Shown here: positions 15,474 through 25,692 of the stretch, in pieces | How the letters are laid out: every line of letters starts with the position of its first letter | Position numbering within the stretch: position 1 is the stretch's first letter | Assembly (NCBI GenBank): GCA_021793315.1 | Contig: JAJYSZ010000008.1 | Coordinates: 1-56,385, forward strand | Reading direction: 5' to 3' | Source of the DNA: Bacillota bacterium | GTDB lineage: Bacteria > Bacillota > Sulfobacillia > JAJZYS01 > JAJYTV01 | DNA: 56,385 bases | Made by a program: the position numbers and the translations under genes | Notes under the pieces: model-generated | What the model was told of the DNA's origin: nothing | What the model saw: only the letters and a program-made list of their open reading frames with translations | The model's database searches: none

Positions 15474-15823
15474 TGGGCGAGGAGCCCAGGGCGCCAGGGC
15501 AGGACGGGGGCGGCGCAGCCCTGCCAGCCGCCGCGGACCATGCACACCCGGAGCTCCTCGAACGCATCGCCGCCTACATGGAGTCCGTGAACCTCGGCGC
15601 CTACGTCGACCTCTACCGGCGGCCGTGGCGCATGCTCTGGCTCAACTTCGTCGCGGGTCTCGCGCGCGGCGTCGGCATGGCGATCGGCTTCGCGATCCTG
15701 GGGGCGTTCGTCATCTACATCTTGCGCTCGTCGTTCCTGGACAACCTACCCGTGATCGGCAAGATCATCGCCCAGCTCGTGCAAATCGTGCAGCACGAGA
15801 CGCAGGGGGGCGTCGGGAGGTAG
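15473..15823 (+). CDS. DUF5665 membrane protein
   Basis: A 116-residue protein whose ATG overlaps the last base of the ileS stop codon (TGATG). After a Pro/Ala-rich start, the conserved block ERIAAYMESVNLGAYVDLYR and RPWRMLWLNFVAGLARGVGM leads into one TM helix (about 68-90, GFAILGAFVIYILRSSF) and a short amphipathic tail (VIGKIIAQLVQIVQ). The pattern and the position near ileS/lspA fit the Bacillota family DUF5665, whose function is unknown. A cytoplasmic-membrane location is inferred. Confidence 0.8.
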   Translation: MGEEPRAPGQDGGGAALPAAADHAHPELLERIAAYMESVNLGAYVDLYRRPWRMLWLNFVAGLARGVGMAIGFAILGAFVIYILRSSFLDNLPVIGKIIAQLVQIVQHETQGGVGR

Positions 15824-15829
15824 GCCTTC

Positions 15830-16474
15830 ATGGAGATCGAGGCAAGGCTGGAGCGGCGCAGGCAGGAACTGCTGGGTCGGATCGACGAATTGCGGGACGA
15901 CGGCCTGGGAGAGTCGTTTAAGGAGTCGACGCAGGAGCTCTCGAGCTACGACAACGAACTCGCCGACAACGCGAGCGAACTCTACGAGCGGGAAAAGGAC
16001 TACGGCCTTTTGGAGGGCCTGCAGGCGCAATTGCAGAAGGTGGAGGACGCCAAGCGCCGGCTCAAGGCCGGCAGCTACGGGCGATGCCTGCGCTGCGGCC
16101 AGCGGATCGAGGCCGAAAGGCTGCAAGCCCTGCCCTGGGCGGAGACCTGCGCCCGTTGCGCCACAGAGGAGGTCGAACGCAACCGTCGGCGGCCGCCGGT
16201 GGGGCACGCGCTGCCCCGCGACCGCGAGATGTTCGCCCACTCCTTCCGTGACGGCAAGGACGAAGTCGAGTTCGACGGCGAGGACACCTGGCAGTCCATG
16301 GCGCGCTGGGGCAACGCCAATACGCCGCAGGACACGCCGCCCGCGATCCGCAACGACGAGGCCTACGTCGATTCCATGGAGCTGCGCAACGCCGTCGAGG
16401 GCGTCGAGCTGCTCATCGATTCCGAGGGCGAACCGCTGCGCGTTCGCAGCAGGGAGGTCGATCCGGACATTTGA
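15830..16474 (+). CDS. TraR/DksA-type zinc finger protein (YlyA/YteA-like)
   Basis: A 214-residue soluble protein. The N-terminal 70 residues form a coiled coil (ARLERRRQELLGRIDEL onward), followed by the C4 zinc finger CLRCGQRI (about 86-93) and CARC (about 108-111). The acidic C-terminal part (DGKDEVEFDGEDTWQSMARW) is characteristic of the long Bacillota version. DksA-like proteins bind the secondary channel of RNA polymerase; in Bacillus subtilis ylyA occupies the same place between ileS and lspA. The gene starts six bases after the DUF5665 stop. Confidence 0.88.
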   Translation: MEIEARLERRRQELLGRIDELRDDGLGESFKESTQELSSYDNELADNASELYEREKDYGLLEGLQAQLQKVEDAKRRLKAGSYGRCLRCGQRIEAERLQALPWAETCARCATEEVERNRRRPPVGHALPRDREMFAHSFRDGKDEVEFDGEDTWQSMARWGNANTPQDTPPAIRNDEAYVDSMELRNAVEGVELLIDSEGEPLRVRSREVDPDI

Positions 16475-16896
16475 TCGCCATTCTTGTGGCCATCGTGGTC
16501 TTCATCCTGGACCGCATCACCAAGGCGTGGGCCGTGACCCATCTGGTGCTCGGCGCGAGCGTACCCGTCCTGCCGCTTGTGGACTGGACCCTCGTCGAGA
16601 ACCGGGGCGCGGCCTTCGGCATGTTCTCCGGCGCGACGGCGGGCCTCGTCCTGGTCGCCTTGGCGGCGATCGTGGGACTCGTCGTCCTGCTGCGCCGCCG
16701 TCCCTCGGTCGTCGTGCAGCTGGGCGTCGGCGGCGTGCTCGGAGGGGCGCTCGGCAATCTTTACGACCGCATCATGCTGCACAGCGTCGTGGACTTCATC
16801 GACGTGCGCGTCTGGCCCTACGTCTTCAACGTCGCGGACATCGGCATCACGCTAGGCGCGATCGTGCTGATCGTAGCCCTATGGCGCCAGAACTGA
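16471..16896 (+). CDS. lspA: Lipoprotein signal peptidase (signal peptidase II)
   Basis: A 141-residue aspartyl protease of the inner membrane that removes the signal peptide of lipidated prolipoproteins. TTG 16471 overlaps the previous stop (TTGA); GGGAGG lies at 16452-16457. Four TM segments are visible, with the conserved blocks DRITKAW, VENRGAAFGMFSG, GGALGNLYDRI (first catalytic Asp, about residue 98) and FNVADIGI (second catalytic Asp, about 123). Its position between the DksA-like gene and the RluD-type gene matches Bacillus. Confidence 0.96.
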   Translation: MIAILVAIVVFILDRITKAWAVTHLVLGASVPVLPLVDWTLVENRGAAFGMFSGATAGLVLVALAAIVGLVVLLRRRPSVVVQLGVGGVLGGALGNLYDRIMLHSVVDFIDVRVWPYVFNVADIGITLGAIVLIVALWRQN

Positions 16897-17831
16897 CGGC
16901 CAGGGTGCCTGAGGAGCTCGCAGGCGAGCGCTTCGACGTCGCCCTCGCCAGACTCTCGGGCCTGACGCGCAGCCAGGCGCAGATCCTGGTGCGGCAGGGA
17001 CTGGCGCTGCTCATGGGGCAGCAGGCCGCGCCATCGCGCAAGGTTTCGGCGGGCGAGGAGATCTCCTGGCCGCCCAGGGAGCCCGAGCACCTGCACGCCG
17101 AGCCCCAGGACCTGCCGCTCGCCATCGTCTTCGAGGACGAGCACCTTATGATCATCGACAAGCCGCGGGGACAGGTCGTGCATCCGGCGGCCGGCCACCG
17201 TGACGGCACGCTCGTCAACGCGGTGCTGCACCACGTCGGGACCCTCCCGGGCGGAGATCTCATGCGGCCCGGCATCGTGCACCGCCTCGACAAGGACACA
17301 TCGGGCCTGATGCTGGTGGCCAAGAGCGAGGTCGCCTTCCGCCGGCTGCAGCGCATGATCGCTGCGCGGGCCGTCCACCGGACCTACGACGCGCTGGTCT
17401 ACGGCACTCCCAAGGCGGAGGCGGGGACGGTGGACCGCCCGATCGGCCGCCGCCCGGGCGATCGCCAGCGTTTCGGCGTGGTCGCGGGGGGGCGCGAGGC
17501 GGTGACGCACTGGCGCCTCGGCGAGAGTTTCGGTCGCGAGAGCTGGCTGCGGCTCCGGCTCGAGACCGGACGCACGCACCAGATCCGCGTGCACCTGCAG
17601 TCGATCGGGCTGCCCGTGGTCGGCGACCCTGTCTACGGCACGGCGCCGCATGCCCAGGGCCAGTTCCTGCACGCCGTGCGCCTGCGGCTACAGCATCCGG
17701 TCACGCGGATGGAACTTTCGTTCTTCGCTCCCTGGCCCCCCGACATGCTCGGGCATCTCGAGGGCCTTTGCCGGGCGCAGCATCTGGACTTCGGAGGGGT
17801 GGTCGAGCGGATTGGCCGCGAAGATTCTTGA
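16881..17831 (+). CDS. RluA/RluD-family pseudouridine synthase (YlyB-like)
   Basis: A 316-residue enzyme that isomerises uridines in ribosomal RNA. ATG 16881 overlaps lspA by 16 bases. An S4 RNA-binding domain (about 12-75, [20 protein letters not shown]) precedes the catalytic domain with [20 protein letters not shown] (about 130-150), where the Asp of HRLD is the nucleophile, and [18 protein letters not shown] (about 228-245). Gene order corresponds to ylyB of Bacillus subtilis. Target positions in 23S rRNA cannot be told from sequence alone. Confidence 0.94.
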   Translation: MAPELTARVPEELAGERFDVALARLSGLTRSQAQILVRQGLALLMGQQAAPSRKVSAGEEISWPPREPEHLHAEPQDLPLAIVFEDEHLMIIDKPRGQVVHPAAGHRDGTLVNAVLHHVGTLPGGDLMRPGIVHRLDKDTSGLMLVAKSEVAFRRLQRMIAARAVHRTYDALVYGTPKAEAGTVDRPIGRRPGDRQRFGVVAGGREAVTHWRLGESFGRESWLRLRLETGRTHQIRVHLQSIGLPVVGDPVYGTAPHAQGQFLHAVRLRLQHPVTRMELSFFAPWPPDMLGHLEGLCRAQHLDFGGVVERIGREDS

Positions 17832-18336
17832 CGCGGACGCGATGCGCCGCGCGCTCTGGCGGATGGCCCACGAGATCCTGGAACAGCTCGGTGGCCCGCA
17901 GGACCTTCTCCTGGTCGGCATCCCGAGTCGCGGCGAACCCCTGGCGCAGCGTCTTGCGTCCTTCATCGAGCAGATCGAGGGACGGAGGCCGCCTGTGGCC
18001 AGGGTCGAGATCGGGCCGTATCGCGACGATCGGCGCGGCGGGGCAGGACCTGCGCCCGGCATTCCCGTCGGTGGCAGATCGGTCGTGCTCGTGGACGACG
18101 TCCTGCATACCGGACGCACGGTGCGCGCGGCGCTGGATGCCATTGTCGACTGGGGCCGTCCGCAGCGGGTGCTGCTGCTCGTCATGATCGATCGCGGGCA
18201 TCGCGAACTGCCGATTCGCGCAGACTTCGTCGGGAAGAACGTGCCGACGGCGCAGCGCGAACGCGTGTTCGTACGCCTTTTGGAGATCGATGGGCTTGAC
18301 GAGGTCGTGCTTGAGCGAGACAATACCAAGGAATAG
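17812..18336 (+). CDS. pyrR: PyrR, pyr operon attenuation regulator / uracil phosphoribosyltransferase
   Basis: A 174-residue protein. TTG 17812 ([20 protein letters not shown]) is chosen because it gives the normal PyrR length; GGAGGGG is at 17793-17799 and the gene overlaps rluD by 20 bases. The PRPP loop [20 protein letters not shown] (about 91-110) and [14 protein letters not shown] (about 33-46) are conserved. With UMP bound, PyrR binds leader RNA and promotes termination upstream of the pyr genes; a matching site lies 15 bases after this gene. Secondary uracil phosphoribosyltransferase activity is known for the family. Confidence 0.95.
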   Translation: MAAKILDADAMRRALWRMAHEILEQLGGPQDLLLVGIPSRGEPLAQRLASFIEQIEGRRPPVARVEIGPYRDDRRGGAGPAPGIPVGGRSVVLVDDVLHTGRTVRAALDAIVDWGRPQRVLLLVMIDRGHRELPIRADFVGKNVPTAQRERVFVRLLEIDGLDEVVLERDNTKE

Positions 18337-18351
18337 AGCGCGTCCCTTTAA

Positions 18352-18435
18352 GTTCGGTCCCGTGAGGCCGGCAAGGGTGCTTAAGTGGATTTTGCCACGC
18401 CCTTTCCCGCCGATGAGCGGGGAAGGGCGTTTCGG
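18352..18435 (+). promoter_or_regulatory. PyrR-dependent attenuator before pyrB
   Basis: The pyrR-pyrB gap contains TTCGGTCCCGTGAGGCCGGC then AAGGGTG (18353-18379), resembling the PyrR binding loop (consensus about AGUCCAGAGAGGCUNGCAAGG). It is followed by a terminator, ACGCCCTTTCCCGC (18397-18410) against GCGGGGAAGGGCGT (18417-18430), with a T-rich tail. High UMP should stabilise the binding loop and allow termination. Only one such site is seen; Bacillus subtilis has three. Confidence 0.85.
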
Positions 18436-18465
18436 TTTGCCGGCGGCGCGCAGGGAGGGAAAGCG

Positions 18466-19389
18466 ATGCAAGGCCGCGTCAAGTCGCCCGTCCGCGTCCG
18501 GCTCGATCGCCTCGTCAAGATGCGCGATTTCGAGCCTGTCGACCTCGAGCGCCTGCTCGCCCGCGGGCAGGAGATCTTCGAAGGACAGCCCGCCCAGCAG
18601 TTCCAGGGTGCGGTCGCGACCGTCTTCTACGAGAACTCCACGCGCACCAGGAACTCATTTCAGCAGGCCGGGCGCCGGCTTGGGCTCGATGCCCTGCAGG
18701 TGGGGCGCGAGGGCTCGAGCATCCAGAAGGGCGAAACCCTGGAGGACACCTTGCATACCCTGAGAGCCCTCGGCGCGGTGATCGCCGCCGTGCGCACGCC
18801 AGAACCCGGGGCGCTCGAGGAACTGCCCGATGTCGGCATGCCGCTCGTCAACGCGGGCGACGGCTGGCGGCAGCACCCGACGCAGGCCTTGGCCGACCTC
18901 CTGGCCGTGCGGCTCGCGGGACGCGAGATCGCGGGGGCGCGCCTGATGATCGTCGGCGACATCCTGCACAGCCGCGTCGCGCGCTCCGCGGCGGACGGCT
19001 TCGCGATGCTCGGGGCGGAGGTCTGGCTCGCGGGCCCGCCGACGCTCCTGCCGCCCGGCCTCGCGCAGGCCCTCGGCGCTCGGCAGGTTGCCCTGGAGGA
19101 CGGGCTGCGGGCGGCTGACCTGATCATGGTGCTGAGGCTCCAGCAGGAGCGCATGGAACGCGGCTACCTGCCGTCGCTCGGCGAGTACCGGCGGGAGTGG
19201 GGACTTACGGCCGAGCGCCTCGCGCTGCTGCGCGAGGATGCCATGGTGCTCCACCCGGGACCGCAGAACCGCGGCGTCGAGCTTGACGCGGACGTCATCC
19301 GCGACCCGCGCAGCCTGATCCACCGGCAGATCGCGTGCGGCGTCGCCATGCGGGCCGCCCTGATGGAGGCGATGCTCGATGCGCGTTGA
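18466..19389 (+). CDS. pyrB: Aspartate carbamoyltransferase catalytic subunit
   Basis: A 307-residue enzyme that condenses carbamoyl phosphate with aspartate, the committed step of pyrimidine synthesis. ATG 18466 follows AGGGAGGGA (18452-18460). The carbamoyl phosphate loop is FYENSTRTRNSFQQAGRRLG (about 49-68), then GWRQHPTQALADLLAVRL (HPTQ about 135), and LRLQQERM (about 224) near the aspartate site. No pyrI regulatory subunit is present, as usual in Bacillota. It ends overlapping the pyrC start. Confidence 0.97.
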   Translation: MQGRVKSPVRVRLDRLVKMRDFEPVDLERLLARGQEIFEGQPAQQFQGAVATVFYENSTRTRNSFQQAGRRLGLDALQVGREGSSIQKGETLEDTLHTLRALGAVIAAVRTPEPGALEELPDVGMPLVNAGDGWRQHPTQALADLLAVRLAGREIAGARLMIVGDILHSRVARSAADGFAMLGAEVWLAGPPTLLPPGLAQALGARQVALEDGLRAADLIMVLRLQQERMERGYLPSLGEYRREWGLTAERLALLREDAMVLHPGPQNRGVELDADVIRDPRSLIHRQIACGVAMRAALMEAMLDAR

Positions 19390-20650
19390 CGTGCGGGGCG
19401 CTCGCCTCTTCGATCCCGCCGCGGGCCTCGACCGCGTTGCGGACCTGCTCGTCGAGGACGGCGCCATCGCCGCCATCGGCCACGGCCTGCCGCACGGCGA
19501 TGAGACCGTGGAGGCCGAGGGGGCTCTCGTGACGCCGGGTCTTTGCGATGTGCACGTCCACCTGCGGGAACCGGGACAGACGCACAAGGAGGACATCGGC
19601 TCGGGCCTCAGGGCGGCGCTCGCCGGCGGGTTCACGGATGTCTGCGCGATGCCGAACACGAAGCCGCCGATCGACGAGCCCTGGCTCCTGGGCCAGGTGC
19701 TCGCCCGCGCGGCCGGCCATCCCGTGCGCATGCACCAGATCGCCGCGATGACCAAGGGGCAGGCAGGAGCCGAACTGACCGAGTTCGGCGCCCTGCGCGA
19801 AGCCGGCGCCGTGGCATTCTCCGACGACGGGCACGGCGTCGCCCGCAGCACGGTCATGCGGCTCGCGCTCCAGTACGCGCAGGCCTGGGACGCCTTGATC
19901 GTCAGCCATGCCGAGGACCCCGAGCTTGCCGGGGCGGGCGTGATGCACGAGGGTCAGGTCTCCTACAGGCTCGGCCTGCCCGGCCAGCCGCGCAGCGCAG
20001 AGTCCTCGATCGTCGCGCGGGATCTCGAACTCCTGCGCGATGTCGGCGGCCGGCTGCACGTGGCGCACGTCTCCACGAAGGAGACGCTGGCCCTGATCTT
20101 GAGGGCCCGCGAAGACGGGCTCCAGGTGAGCGCGGAGGTGACGCCGCACCACCTCCTGCTGACGGATGAGGCCGTGGCAAAGATGGGCAGCCGCGCCAAG
20201 ATGAACCCGCCCCTGCGCACGGCGTCCGACCGCGACGCCCTGCGAAAGGCCCTTCGGGAGGGACTTATCGACTGCATCGCGACCGACCACGCGCCGCACA
20301 GCGACCGCGAGAAGGAGCAGGGGATGCTCTCGGCGCCCTTCGGCGTCATCGGACTCGAGACCGCGTTCAGCTCGCTCTACACCGACTTGGTGCAGGAAGG
20401 TCTCCTGAGTCTCGAGCGGCTCGTGACCGCGCTGACCGCGGGGCCGCGCGAGAGATTCGGGCTGGCGCCCAGCGTCGTTCGCGAGGGCGAGGCGGCCCGC
20501 CTCAGCGTCTTCGATCTCGCCGCGCGCTGGACGGTCGGGCCCGGAGCGCTGCGCTCGAGAAGCGGCAATTCGGCCCTCCTGGGCCGCAGCCTCAAGGCCA
20601 GGGCGCTTGGCATCATTACGGAAGGCAGGTGGCATCCGGTTGCAGAGTGA
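19379..20650 (+). CDS. pyrC: Dihydroorotase
   Basis: A 423-residue zinc amidohydrolase that cyclises carbamoyl aspartate to dihydroorotate. ATG 19379 lies inside the last codons of pyrB (11-base overlap). Metal ligands are in CDVHVHLREPGQTHKEDIGS (about 57-76), ALIVSHAEDPELAG, LHVAHVSTKE and CIATDHAPHSDREKEQGM (about 299-316). Length and motifs fit the class I (Bacillus-type) family. It overlaps carA by 11 bases at its end. Confidence 0.97.
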   Translation: MRVDVRGARLFDPAAGLDRVADLLVEDGAIAAIGHGLPHGDETVEAEGALVTPGLCDVHVHLREPGQTHKEDIGSGLRAALAGGFTDVCAMPNTKPPIDEPWLLGQVLARAAGHPVRMHQIAAMTKGQAGAELTEFGALREAGAVAFSDDGHGVARSTVMRLALQYAQAWDALIVSHAEDPELAGAGVMHEGQVSYRLGLPGQPRSAESSIVARDLELLRDVGGRLHVAHVSTKETLALILRAREDGLQVSAEVTPHHLLLTDEAVAKMGSRAKMNPPLRTASDRDALRKALREGLIDCIATDHAPHSDREKEQGMLSAPFGVIGLETAFSSLYTDLVQEGLLSLERLVTALTAGPRERFGLAPSVVREGEAARLSVFDLAARWTVGPGALRSRSGNSALLGRSLKARALGIITEGRWHPVAE

Positions 20651-21704
20651 TCGCATCTCCGCAGTGCTCGAGCTCGAGGACGGGCGGATTTTTCCCGGCA
20701 GCCTGGTGGGACCGGATGACGTCGTCGGGGAGGTCGTCTTCACGACGGCGATGACAGGATACGGCGAGATCGCCACCGATGCGTCCTACGCCGGGCAGAT
20801 CGTCGTCATGACCTTCCCGGAGATCGGCGTCTACGGCATCGACCCCGGAGCGCTCGAGGCGGCGCGGCCGACCCTGCGCGGCCTTGTGGTGCGCTCCCTG
20901 CAGGAGGACCCGAGCCACGCGACGAGTCGCGTCGGCATCGTTCCCTTCCTGCAGGGCGCCGGCGTGCCGATCCTCGGAGACGTGGACACGCGCGCCCTGA
21001 CCCGCCATCTGCGGCGGGCGGGCACGATGGCGGGCCGGATCGCCCGCGCGGCACGCGGCGACGTTCCGCAGGCCTCGTGTCAGCTCGTGCGGGACATGGC
21101 CACCCGCGAGAGCTACTGGTTCTCGCGCGAGGGAGACGGGCCGGTGGTGGCCGTCGTCGACTTCGGCCTCAAGTCCGACATCCTGCGCCAACTGGCGGCT
21201 GCCGGCGCGCGGGTCTTCGTCGTGCCACCCGATGCGCCGCTCGCGGCAATCGAGGAGGCGGGGGCGCAGGGCGTCGTGCTGTCGAACGGTCCCGGCGACC
21301 CGTCGCTGATGCCGGAGTTTGCCGTGAAGGCACGCCAGGTCGCGGAGTGCTGGCCGACGCTCGGCATCTGCCTCGGACACCAACTGCTCGCGCTCGGCTA
21401 TGGCGGCCGGACGTTCAAGCTGCCCTTCGGCCACCGCGGCGCGAACCACCCGGTCGGCCACGGCGGCAGCCGGCCCGGAGAGGTCACCAGCCAGAACCAC
21501 GGCTACGCGGTCGAGGAGGGGAGCCTCGAACAGACGCCGCTCGTCGTGACGGAACGCCATCTCAACGACGGCACCGTCGAGGGCCTCAGACACAAGGGGC
21601 GCCCGGTCTTCTCGGTGCAGTACCACCCTGAGGCGGGACCGGGACCGTGGGAGGCCCGCGGCACCTTCGGGCGCTTCGTCGCGTCGCTGGGAGGTGTCGC
21701 CTGA
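20640..21704 (+). CDS. carA: Carbamoyl-phosphate synthase, small (glutaminase) subunit
   Basis: A 354-residue protein that hydrolyses glutamine and feeds ammonia to CarB. TTG 20640 ([20 protein letters not shown]) gives the normal start. The N-terminal CPSase domain has [20 protein letters not shown]; the class I amidotransferase domain has [12 protein letters not shown], the nucleophile Cys in [16 protein letters not shown] (about 243) and the His/Glu pair in [11 protein letters not shown] (about 327-329). It lies in the pyr operon, so it probably serves pyrimidine rather than arginine synthesis. It overlaps carB by one base. Confidence 0.97.
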   Translation: MQSDRISAVLELEDGRIFPGSLVGPDDVVGEVVFTTAMTGYGEIATDASYAGQIVVMTFPEIGVYGIDPGALEAARPTLRGLVVRSLQEDPSHATSRVGIVPFLQGAGVPILGDVDTRALTRHLRRAGTMAGRIARAARGDVPQASCQLVRDMATRESYWFSREGDGPVVAVVDFGLKSDILRQLAAAGARVFVVPPDAPLAAIEEAGAQGVVLSNGPGDPSLMPEFAVKARQVAECWPTLGICLGHQLLALGYGGRTFKLPFGHRGANHPVGHGGSRPGEVTSQNHGYAVEEGSLEQTPLVVTERHLNDGTVEGLRHKGRPVFSVQYHPEAGPGPWEARGTFGRFVASLGGVA

Positions 21705-24700
21705 TGGGCCGGCAGGGGCTGCCGCGCAAGGTGCTGGTGATCGGCTCCGGCCCGATCGTGATCGGGCAGGCGGCCGAGTTCGACTACGCGGGAACCCAGG
21801 CCTGCCAGTCCCTGCGCGAGGAAGGCGTCGAGGTGGTGCTCGTCAACTCGAACCCGGCGACGATCATGACGGACCCGGGCATTGCCGACCGCGTCTACCT
21901 CGAGCCGCTGCTGCCCGAGTACCTCGAGCGCATCATCACGCGCGAGCGTCCGGACGGTCTTTTGCCAACCCTCGGCGGGCAGGTCGGGCTCAACCTCGCG
22001 GTGCAGCTCGAGGAGTCAGGGGTGCTTCGGCGCCATGGCGTCCGCCTCCTCGGCACAGGCGTCGCGGCGATCAAGGGCGCCGAGGACCGCGAGGCCTTCC
22101 GCGCCCTCATGTTGCGTCTTGGCGAGCCGATTCCCGAGAGCCGCACCGTCGAAAGCATCCAGGACGGCGTCGCCTTCGCGCGGGAGGTCGGCTACCCGGT
22201 GATCGTGCGCCCGGCCTACACCCTGGGCGGCACCGGCGGCGGCATCGCCCCGGACGAGGCTGAGCTCGAGGCAGTCCTGGCGCGCGGGCTCGCGCTCTCG
22301 CCGATCCGCCAGTGCCTTGTCGAGGAGTCCATCCAGGGCTGGAAGGAAGTCGAGTACGAGGTCATGCGCGATCGCCTCGATCAGGCGATCACGGTCTGCA
22401 ACATGGAGAACATCGACCCTGTCGGCGTGCACACAGGGGACTCGATCGTCGTGGCGCCGAGCCTGACCCTGACGGACCGCGACTACCAGATGCTGCGCTC
22501 GGCCTCGCTGCGCATCATTCGTGCGCTCGGTGTCGAGGGCGGCTGCAACGTGCAGTTCGGCCTGCATCCGCTGTCGGGGGAGTACCGGGTCATCGAGGTG
22601 AACCCCCGCGTCAGCCGCTCGAGCGCCCTGGCCTCGAAGGCGACCGGCTACCCGATCGCGAAGCTCGCCGCCAAGCTCGCGCTGGGACTCACGCTGGACG
22701 AGCTGCGCAACCCCGTGACGGGACGCACCTCGGCCCTCTTCGAGCCGGCGCTCGACTACGTCGTCGTCAAGATCCCGCGCTGGCCGTTCGACAAGTTCGC
22801 CCAGGCGGACCGGCGCCTCGGCACGCAGATGCAGGCGACGGGCGAGGTGATGGCGATCGGCCGCACCCTGCGCGCCGCTCTTCTGAAGGCGGTGCGCTCG
22901 CTCGAGATTGGCACCTACCACCTGCGCCTCAAGGAGATCGAAGGCAAGTCGGACGAGGAACTGGTCGAACTCGCGCGCACGCCGGACGACCGGCGGATCT
23001 TCGCGGTGGCGGAGCTTTTGCGCCGCGGCCGCGAGATCGAGGAGCTGTGGCGCCTGACGGCGATCGACCGCCACTTCCTGCGTGAGATCAGCCGCATCGT
23101 CGCCCTTGAACGGGAGCTCATGGACAACCCGCAGGACATCGCTCTGCTGCGCCGGGCGAAGCGCGACGGCTTCTCGGACCGCATGATCGCGGAGCTCTGG
23201 GGCGAGGACGCCGCTGACATCCGGCGGCTGCGCCGCAGCCACGGCATCGTGCCGACCTACAAGATGGTCGACACCTGCGCCGCCGAGTTCGACGCCGAGA
23301 CGCCCTACTACTACTCGACCTATGAGATGGAGGACGAGGCACCGGTCGAGGAAGGCGAGCGCTCCGTGCTCGTGCTTGGCTCCGGGCCAATCCGCATCGG
23401 CCAGGGCATCGAGTTCGACTGCTCCGCCGTGCACGCGTTGGGCGCCCTGCGCCAGGCCGGGCGGCGTTCGATCATGATCAACTCGAACCCGGAGACGGTC
23501 TCGACCGACTGGACGCAGTCCGATCGGCTCTACTTCGAGCCGCTCGGATTCGAGGACGTCCAGGAGATCGCCGAGCGCGAGCATGTCGAGGGAGTGCTGG
23601 TGCAGTTCGGCGGCCAGACCGCGATCAACCTCGCGAGCAGCCTGCAGGAGGCCGGGATCCCGATCCTGGGCACGCAGGCGCAGGGGATCGATGCGGCGGA
23701 GGACAGAAGGCAGTTCGACGCCCTGCTGGAACGGCTGGGCCTCAGGCGTCCGCTCGGACGGACGGTCCTCGACGCCGAAGCCGCCCTCGCGGTGGCCGGC
23801 AAGATCGGCTACCCGGTCCTGGTGCGCCCGTCGTTCGTGCTCGGCGGTCGCGCCATGGAGATCTGCTACGGCCCCGAAGACCTCGCGGAATACCTCGAGC
23901 GCGCCGCCGGCGCCATGCCGGGCCGGCCGATCCTCGTCGACCAGTACCTGCCAGGCCTCGAACTCGAGGTGGACGCGGTGGCGGACGGCGAGGAGGTGCT
24001 CGTCGGCGGCATCATGCAGCATATCGAGCGGGCGGGGGTGCACTCCGGCGACTCGATCGCCGTCTACCCGGCACCGGGCATCGACGAGCAGCTGGAGGCG
24101 GAGATCTGCGAGGCGACGCGTCGCCTGGCGCTGGGACTCGAGACGCGCGGACTCCTGAACGTCCAGTTCGTCGCCTACGAGGGACAGCTCTACGTGATCG
24201 AGGCGAACCCGCGCGCGTCGCGCACCCTGCCCTATCTCATGAAGGTGGCGGGGGTGCCGCTCGCGGCGATCGCGACGCAGGTGGCCCTGGGCAGGAGCCT
24301 CAGGGATCAGGGCATCACGCCGGGCCTCTGGCCGAAGAGCCCGCACGTCGGCATCAAGTGTCCTGTCTTCTCCTGGGCCAAATTGCGATGCGTCGACGCG
24401 ACGCTGGGACCGGAGATGAAGTCCACAGGCGAGGTGCTCGGCATCGACCCCGAGTTCTCCCAGGCGCTCATCAAGGCCTTCGCCGCCGCAGGCTACCGCG
24501 TGCCCGAGCGGCCGCGGGTGCTCCTCACGATCGCCGACCGCGACAAGGAGGAGGTGCTGCCGCTTGCGGCCGATCTCTACCGCGCGGGGGCGAGGCTCTA
24601 CGCGACGCAGGGCACGGCCGCGGCGCTCCGGGCGGCCGAGGTCGAGGTGGAAGAGGTGCCGAAGATCGGCGAGAGGGATCCGGACATCCTCGAGCGCATC

Positions 24701-24913
24701 CGCTCCGGCGACATCGACCTTGTGGTCAACACGTTCACGCAGGGCAGGAGCCCGCTGCGCGACGGCTTCCAGATCCGCAGGACCGCGGTGGAGCACGGCG
24801 TGCCGTGCGTCACGTCGCTCGACACCGCGCGTGCGATGCTCGGCGTGATGGCGAAGCCGCGCAGCATGGAGGTGCGGGCCTTGCAGGACTACTTCGCGCC
24901 CGACCTGCCGTGA
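21704..24913 (+). CDS. carB: Carbamoyl-phosphate synthase, large subunit
   Basis: A 1069-residue enzyme that makes carbamoyl phosphate from bicarbonate, ammonia and two ATP. ATG 21704 overlaps the carA stop (TGATG) after GGGAGGTG. Two homologous ATP-grasp halves are seen: [20 protein letters not shown] at the start and [20 protein letters not shown] near 556-575, with [20 protein letters not shown] and [16 protein letters not shown] as carboxyphosphate and carbamate sites. The C-terminal 130 residues form the MGS-like allosteric domain ([20 protein letters not shown]). Confidence 0.98.
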   Translation: MGRQGLPRKVLVIGSGPIVIGQAAEFDYAGTQACQSLREEGVEVVLVNSNPATIMTDPGIADRVYLEPLLPEYLERIITRERPDGLLPTLGGQVGLNLAVQLEESGVLRRHGVRLLGTGVAAIKGAEDREAFRALMLRLGEPIPESRTVESIQDGVAFAREVGYPVIVRPAYTLGGTGGGIAPDEAELEAVLARGLALSPIRQCLVEESIQGWKEVEYEVMRDRLDQAITVCNMENIDPVGVHTGDSIVVAPSLTLTDRDYQMLRSASLRIIRALGVEGGCNVQFGLHPLSGEYRVIEVNPRVSRSSALASKATGYPIAKLAAKLALGLTLDELRNPVTGRTSALFEPALDYVVVKIPRWPFDKFAQADRRLGTQMQATGEVMAIGRTLRAALLKAVRSLEIGTYHLRLKEIEGKSDEELVELARTPDDRRIFAVAELLRRGREIEELWRLTAIDRHFLREISRIVALERELMDNPQDIALLRRAKRDGFSDRMIAELWGEDAADIRRLRRSHGIVPTYKMVDTCAAEFDAETPYYYSTYEMEDEAPVEEGERSVLVLGSGPIRIGQGIEFDCSAVHALGALRQAGRRSIMINSNPETVSTDWTQSDRLYFEPLGFEDVQEIAEREHVEGVLVQFGGQTAINLASSLQEAGIPILGTQAQGIDAAEDRRQFDALLERLGLRRPLGRTVLDAEAALAVAGKIGYPVLVRPSFVLGGRAMEICYGPEDLAEYLERAAGAMPGRPILVDQYLPGLELEVDAVADGEEVLVGGIMQHIERAGVHSGDSIAVYPAPGIDEQLEAEICEATRRLALGLETRGLLNVQFVAYEGQLYVIEANPRASRTLPYLMKVAGVPLAAIATQVALGRSLRDQGITPGLWPKSPHVGIKCPVFSWAKLRCVDATLGPEMKSTGEVLGIDPEFSQALIKAFAAAGYRVPERPRVLLTIADRDKEEVLPLAADLYRAGARLYATQGTAAALRAAEVEVEEVPKIGERDPDILERIRSGDIDLVVNTFTQGRSPLRDGFQIRRTAVEHGVPCVTSLDTARAMLGVMAKPRSMEVRALQDYFAPDLP

Positions 24914-25692
24914 GGCCGCGAGACGTTCGGGTGGTGGAGCGCCTGCAGCCGGCGCCGGACTGTGTCGAACTCGTGATGGAGTTTCCGGACGACGAGGCGC
25001 CAAAGCCAGGCCAGTTCTACATGCTCTCCACCGGTGACGGGCGGGACACGTACCTGCCGCGGCCGCTCTCGTTCTACCGCACCTTCTCGCCACGGCGGAT
25101 GAGCTTCCTCTTCCGCGTGGTCGGGCCGGGAACCCAGGCGCTTGCGGCGCTCAAGCCCCGGGACCGGCTGCAGGCGATGGGGCCGCTGGGGCGTGGCTTC
25201 CCTGTGCCCGACCAGCCGATCCGGGCGGTGCTCGTCGGCGGGGGCGTCGGCGTGCCGCCGCTCTGGTCCCTTGGTCGTGCCCTGCTGGAGAGGGGGGCCA
25301 AGGTGACCGCGCTCATCGGCGCCAGGACGCGGTCGGGCCTGCTCGGACAGGCGGAGCTGCAGGCGCTCGGCCTCGAGGTGCGGACGGCGACGGACGATGG
25401 CACGCGCGGCCACCGCGGGCCCGTCACGGAACTTCTGCCAGGCCTCGATGCCGACCAGGTGTTCGCGTGCGGACCGGAGCCCATGCTGAGGGCCGTGCAG
25501 GCCTTCGCGGCGAGCCGCCCCCTGCCGGACACCTACCTGGCGCTCGAGGCTGCGATGGCCTGCGGCTACGGAGTGTGTCTCGGCTGCGCCGTGGAGCGGG
25601 CGAAGCCCGACCCGGAGCTCGGCCCCTACGGCACCTATGCCCGCGTCTGCCGCGAGGGGCCCGTCTTCCGCTGGGACGAGGTGAAGTTCTGA
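24910..25692 (+). CDS. pyrK: Dihydroorotate dehydrogenase B, electron transfer subunit
   Basis: A 260-residue FAD and [2Fe-2S] protein that links PyrD to NAD. GTG 24910 overlaps the carB stop by four bases (GTGA). The FAD domain has [12 protein letters not shown] (about 45-56), the NAD domain has [20 protein letters not shown] (about 107-126) and [13 protein letters not shown], and the cluster cysteines are in [15 protein letters not shown] plus RVCREGPVF near 217-252. It overlaps pyrD by one base. Confidence 0.95.
   Translation: MRPRDVRVVERLQPAPDCVELVMEFPDDEAPKPGQFYMLSTGDGRDTYLPRPLSFYRTFSPRRMSFLFRVVGPGTQALAALKPRDRLQAMGPLGRGFPVPDQPIRAVLVGGGVGVPPLWSLGRALLERGAKVTALIGARTRSGLLGQAELQALGLEVRTATDDGTRGHRGPVTELLPGLDADQVFACGPEPMLRAVQAFAASRPLPDTYLALEAAMACGYGVCLGCAVERAKPDPELGPYGTYARVCREGPVFRWDEVKF

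Noticed and set aside
12723-15545. 940-codon open frame on the minus strand across ileS
   Set aside because: It is a mirror frame of a G+C-rich gene, rich in Arg, Ala and His with no recognisable domain, while the plus strand encodes a complete IleS.
22016-25093. 1025-codon minus-strand frame opposite carB
   Set aside because: Antisense shadow of carB with the codon pattern expected from third-position G/C; no start signals or motifs.
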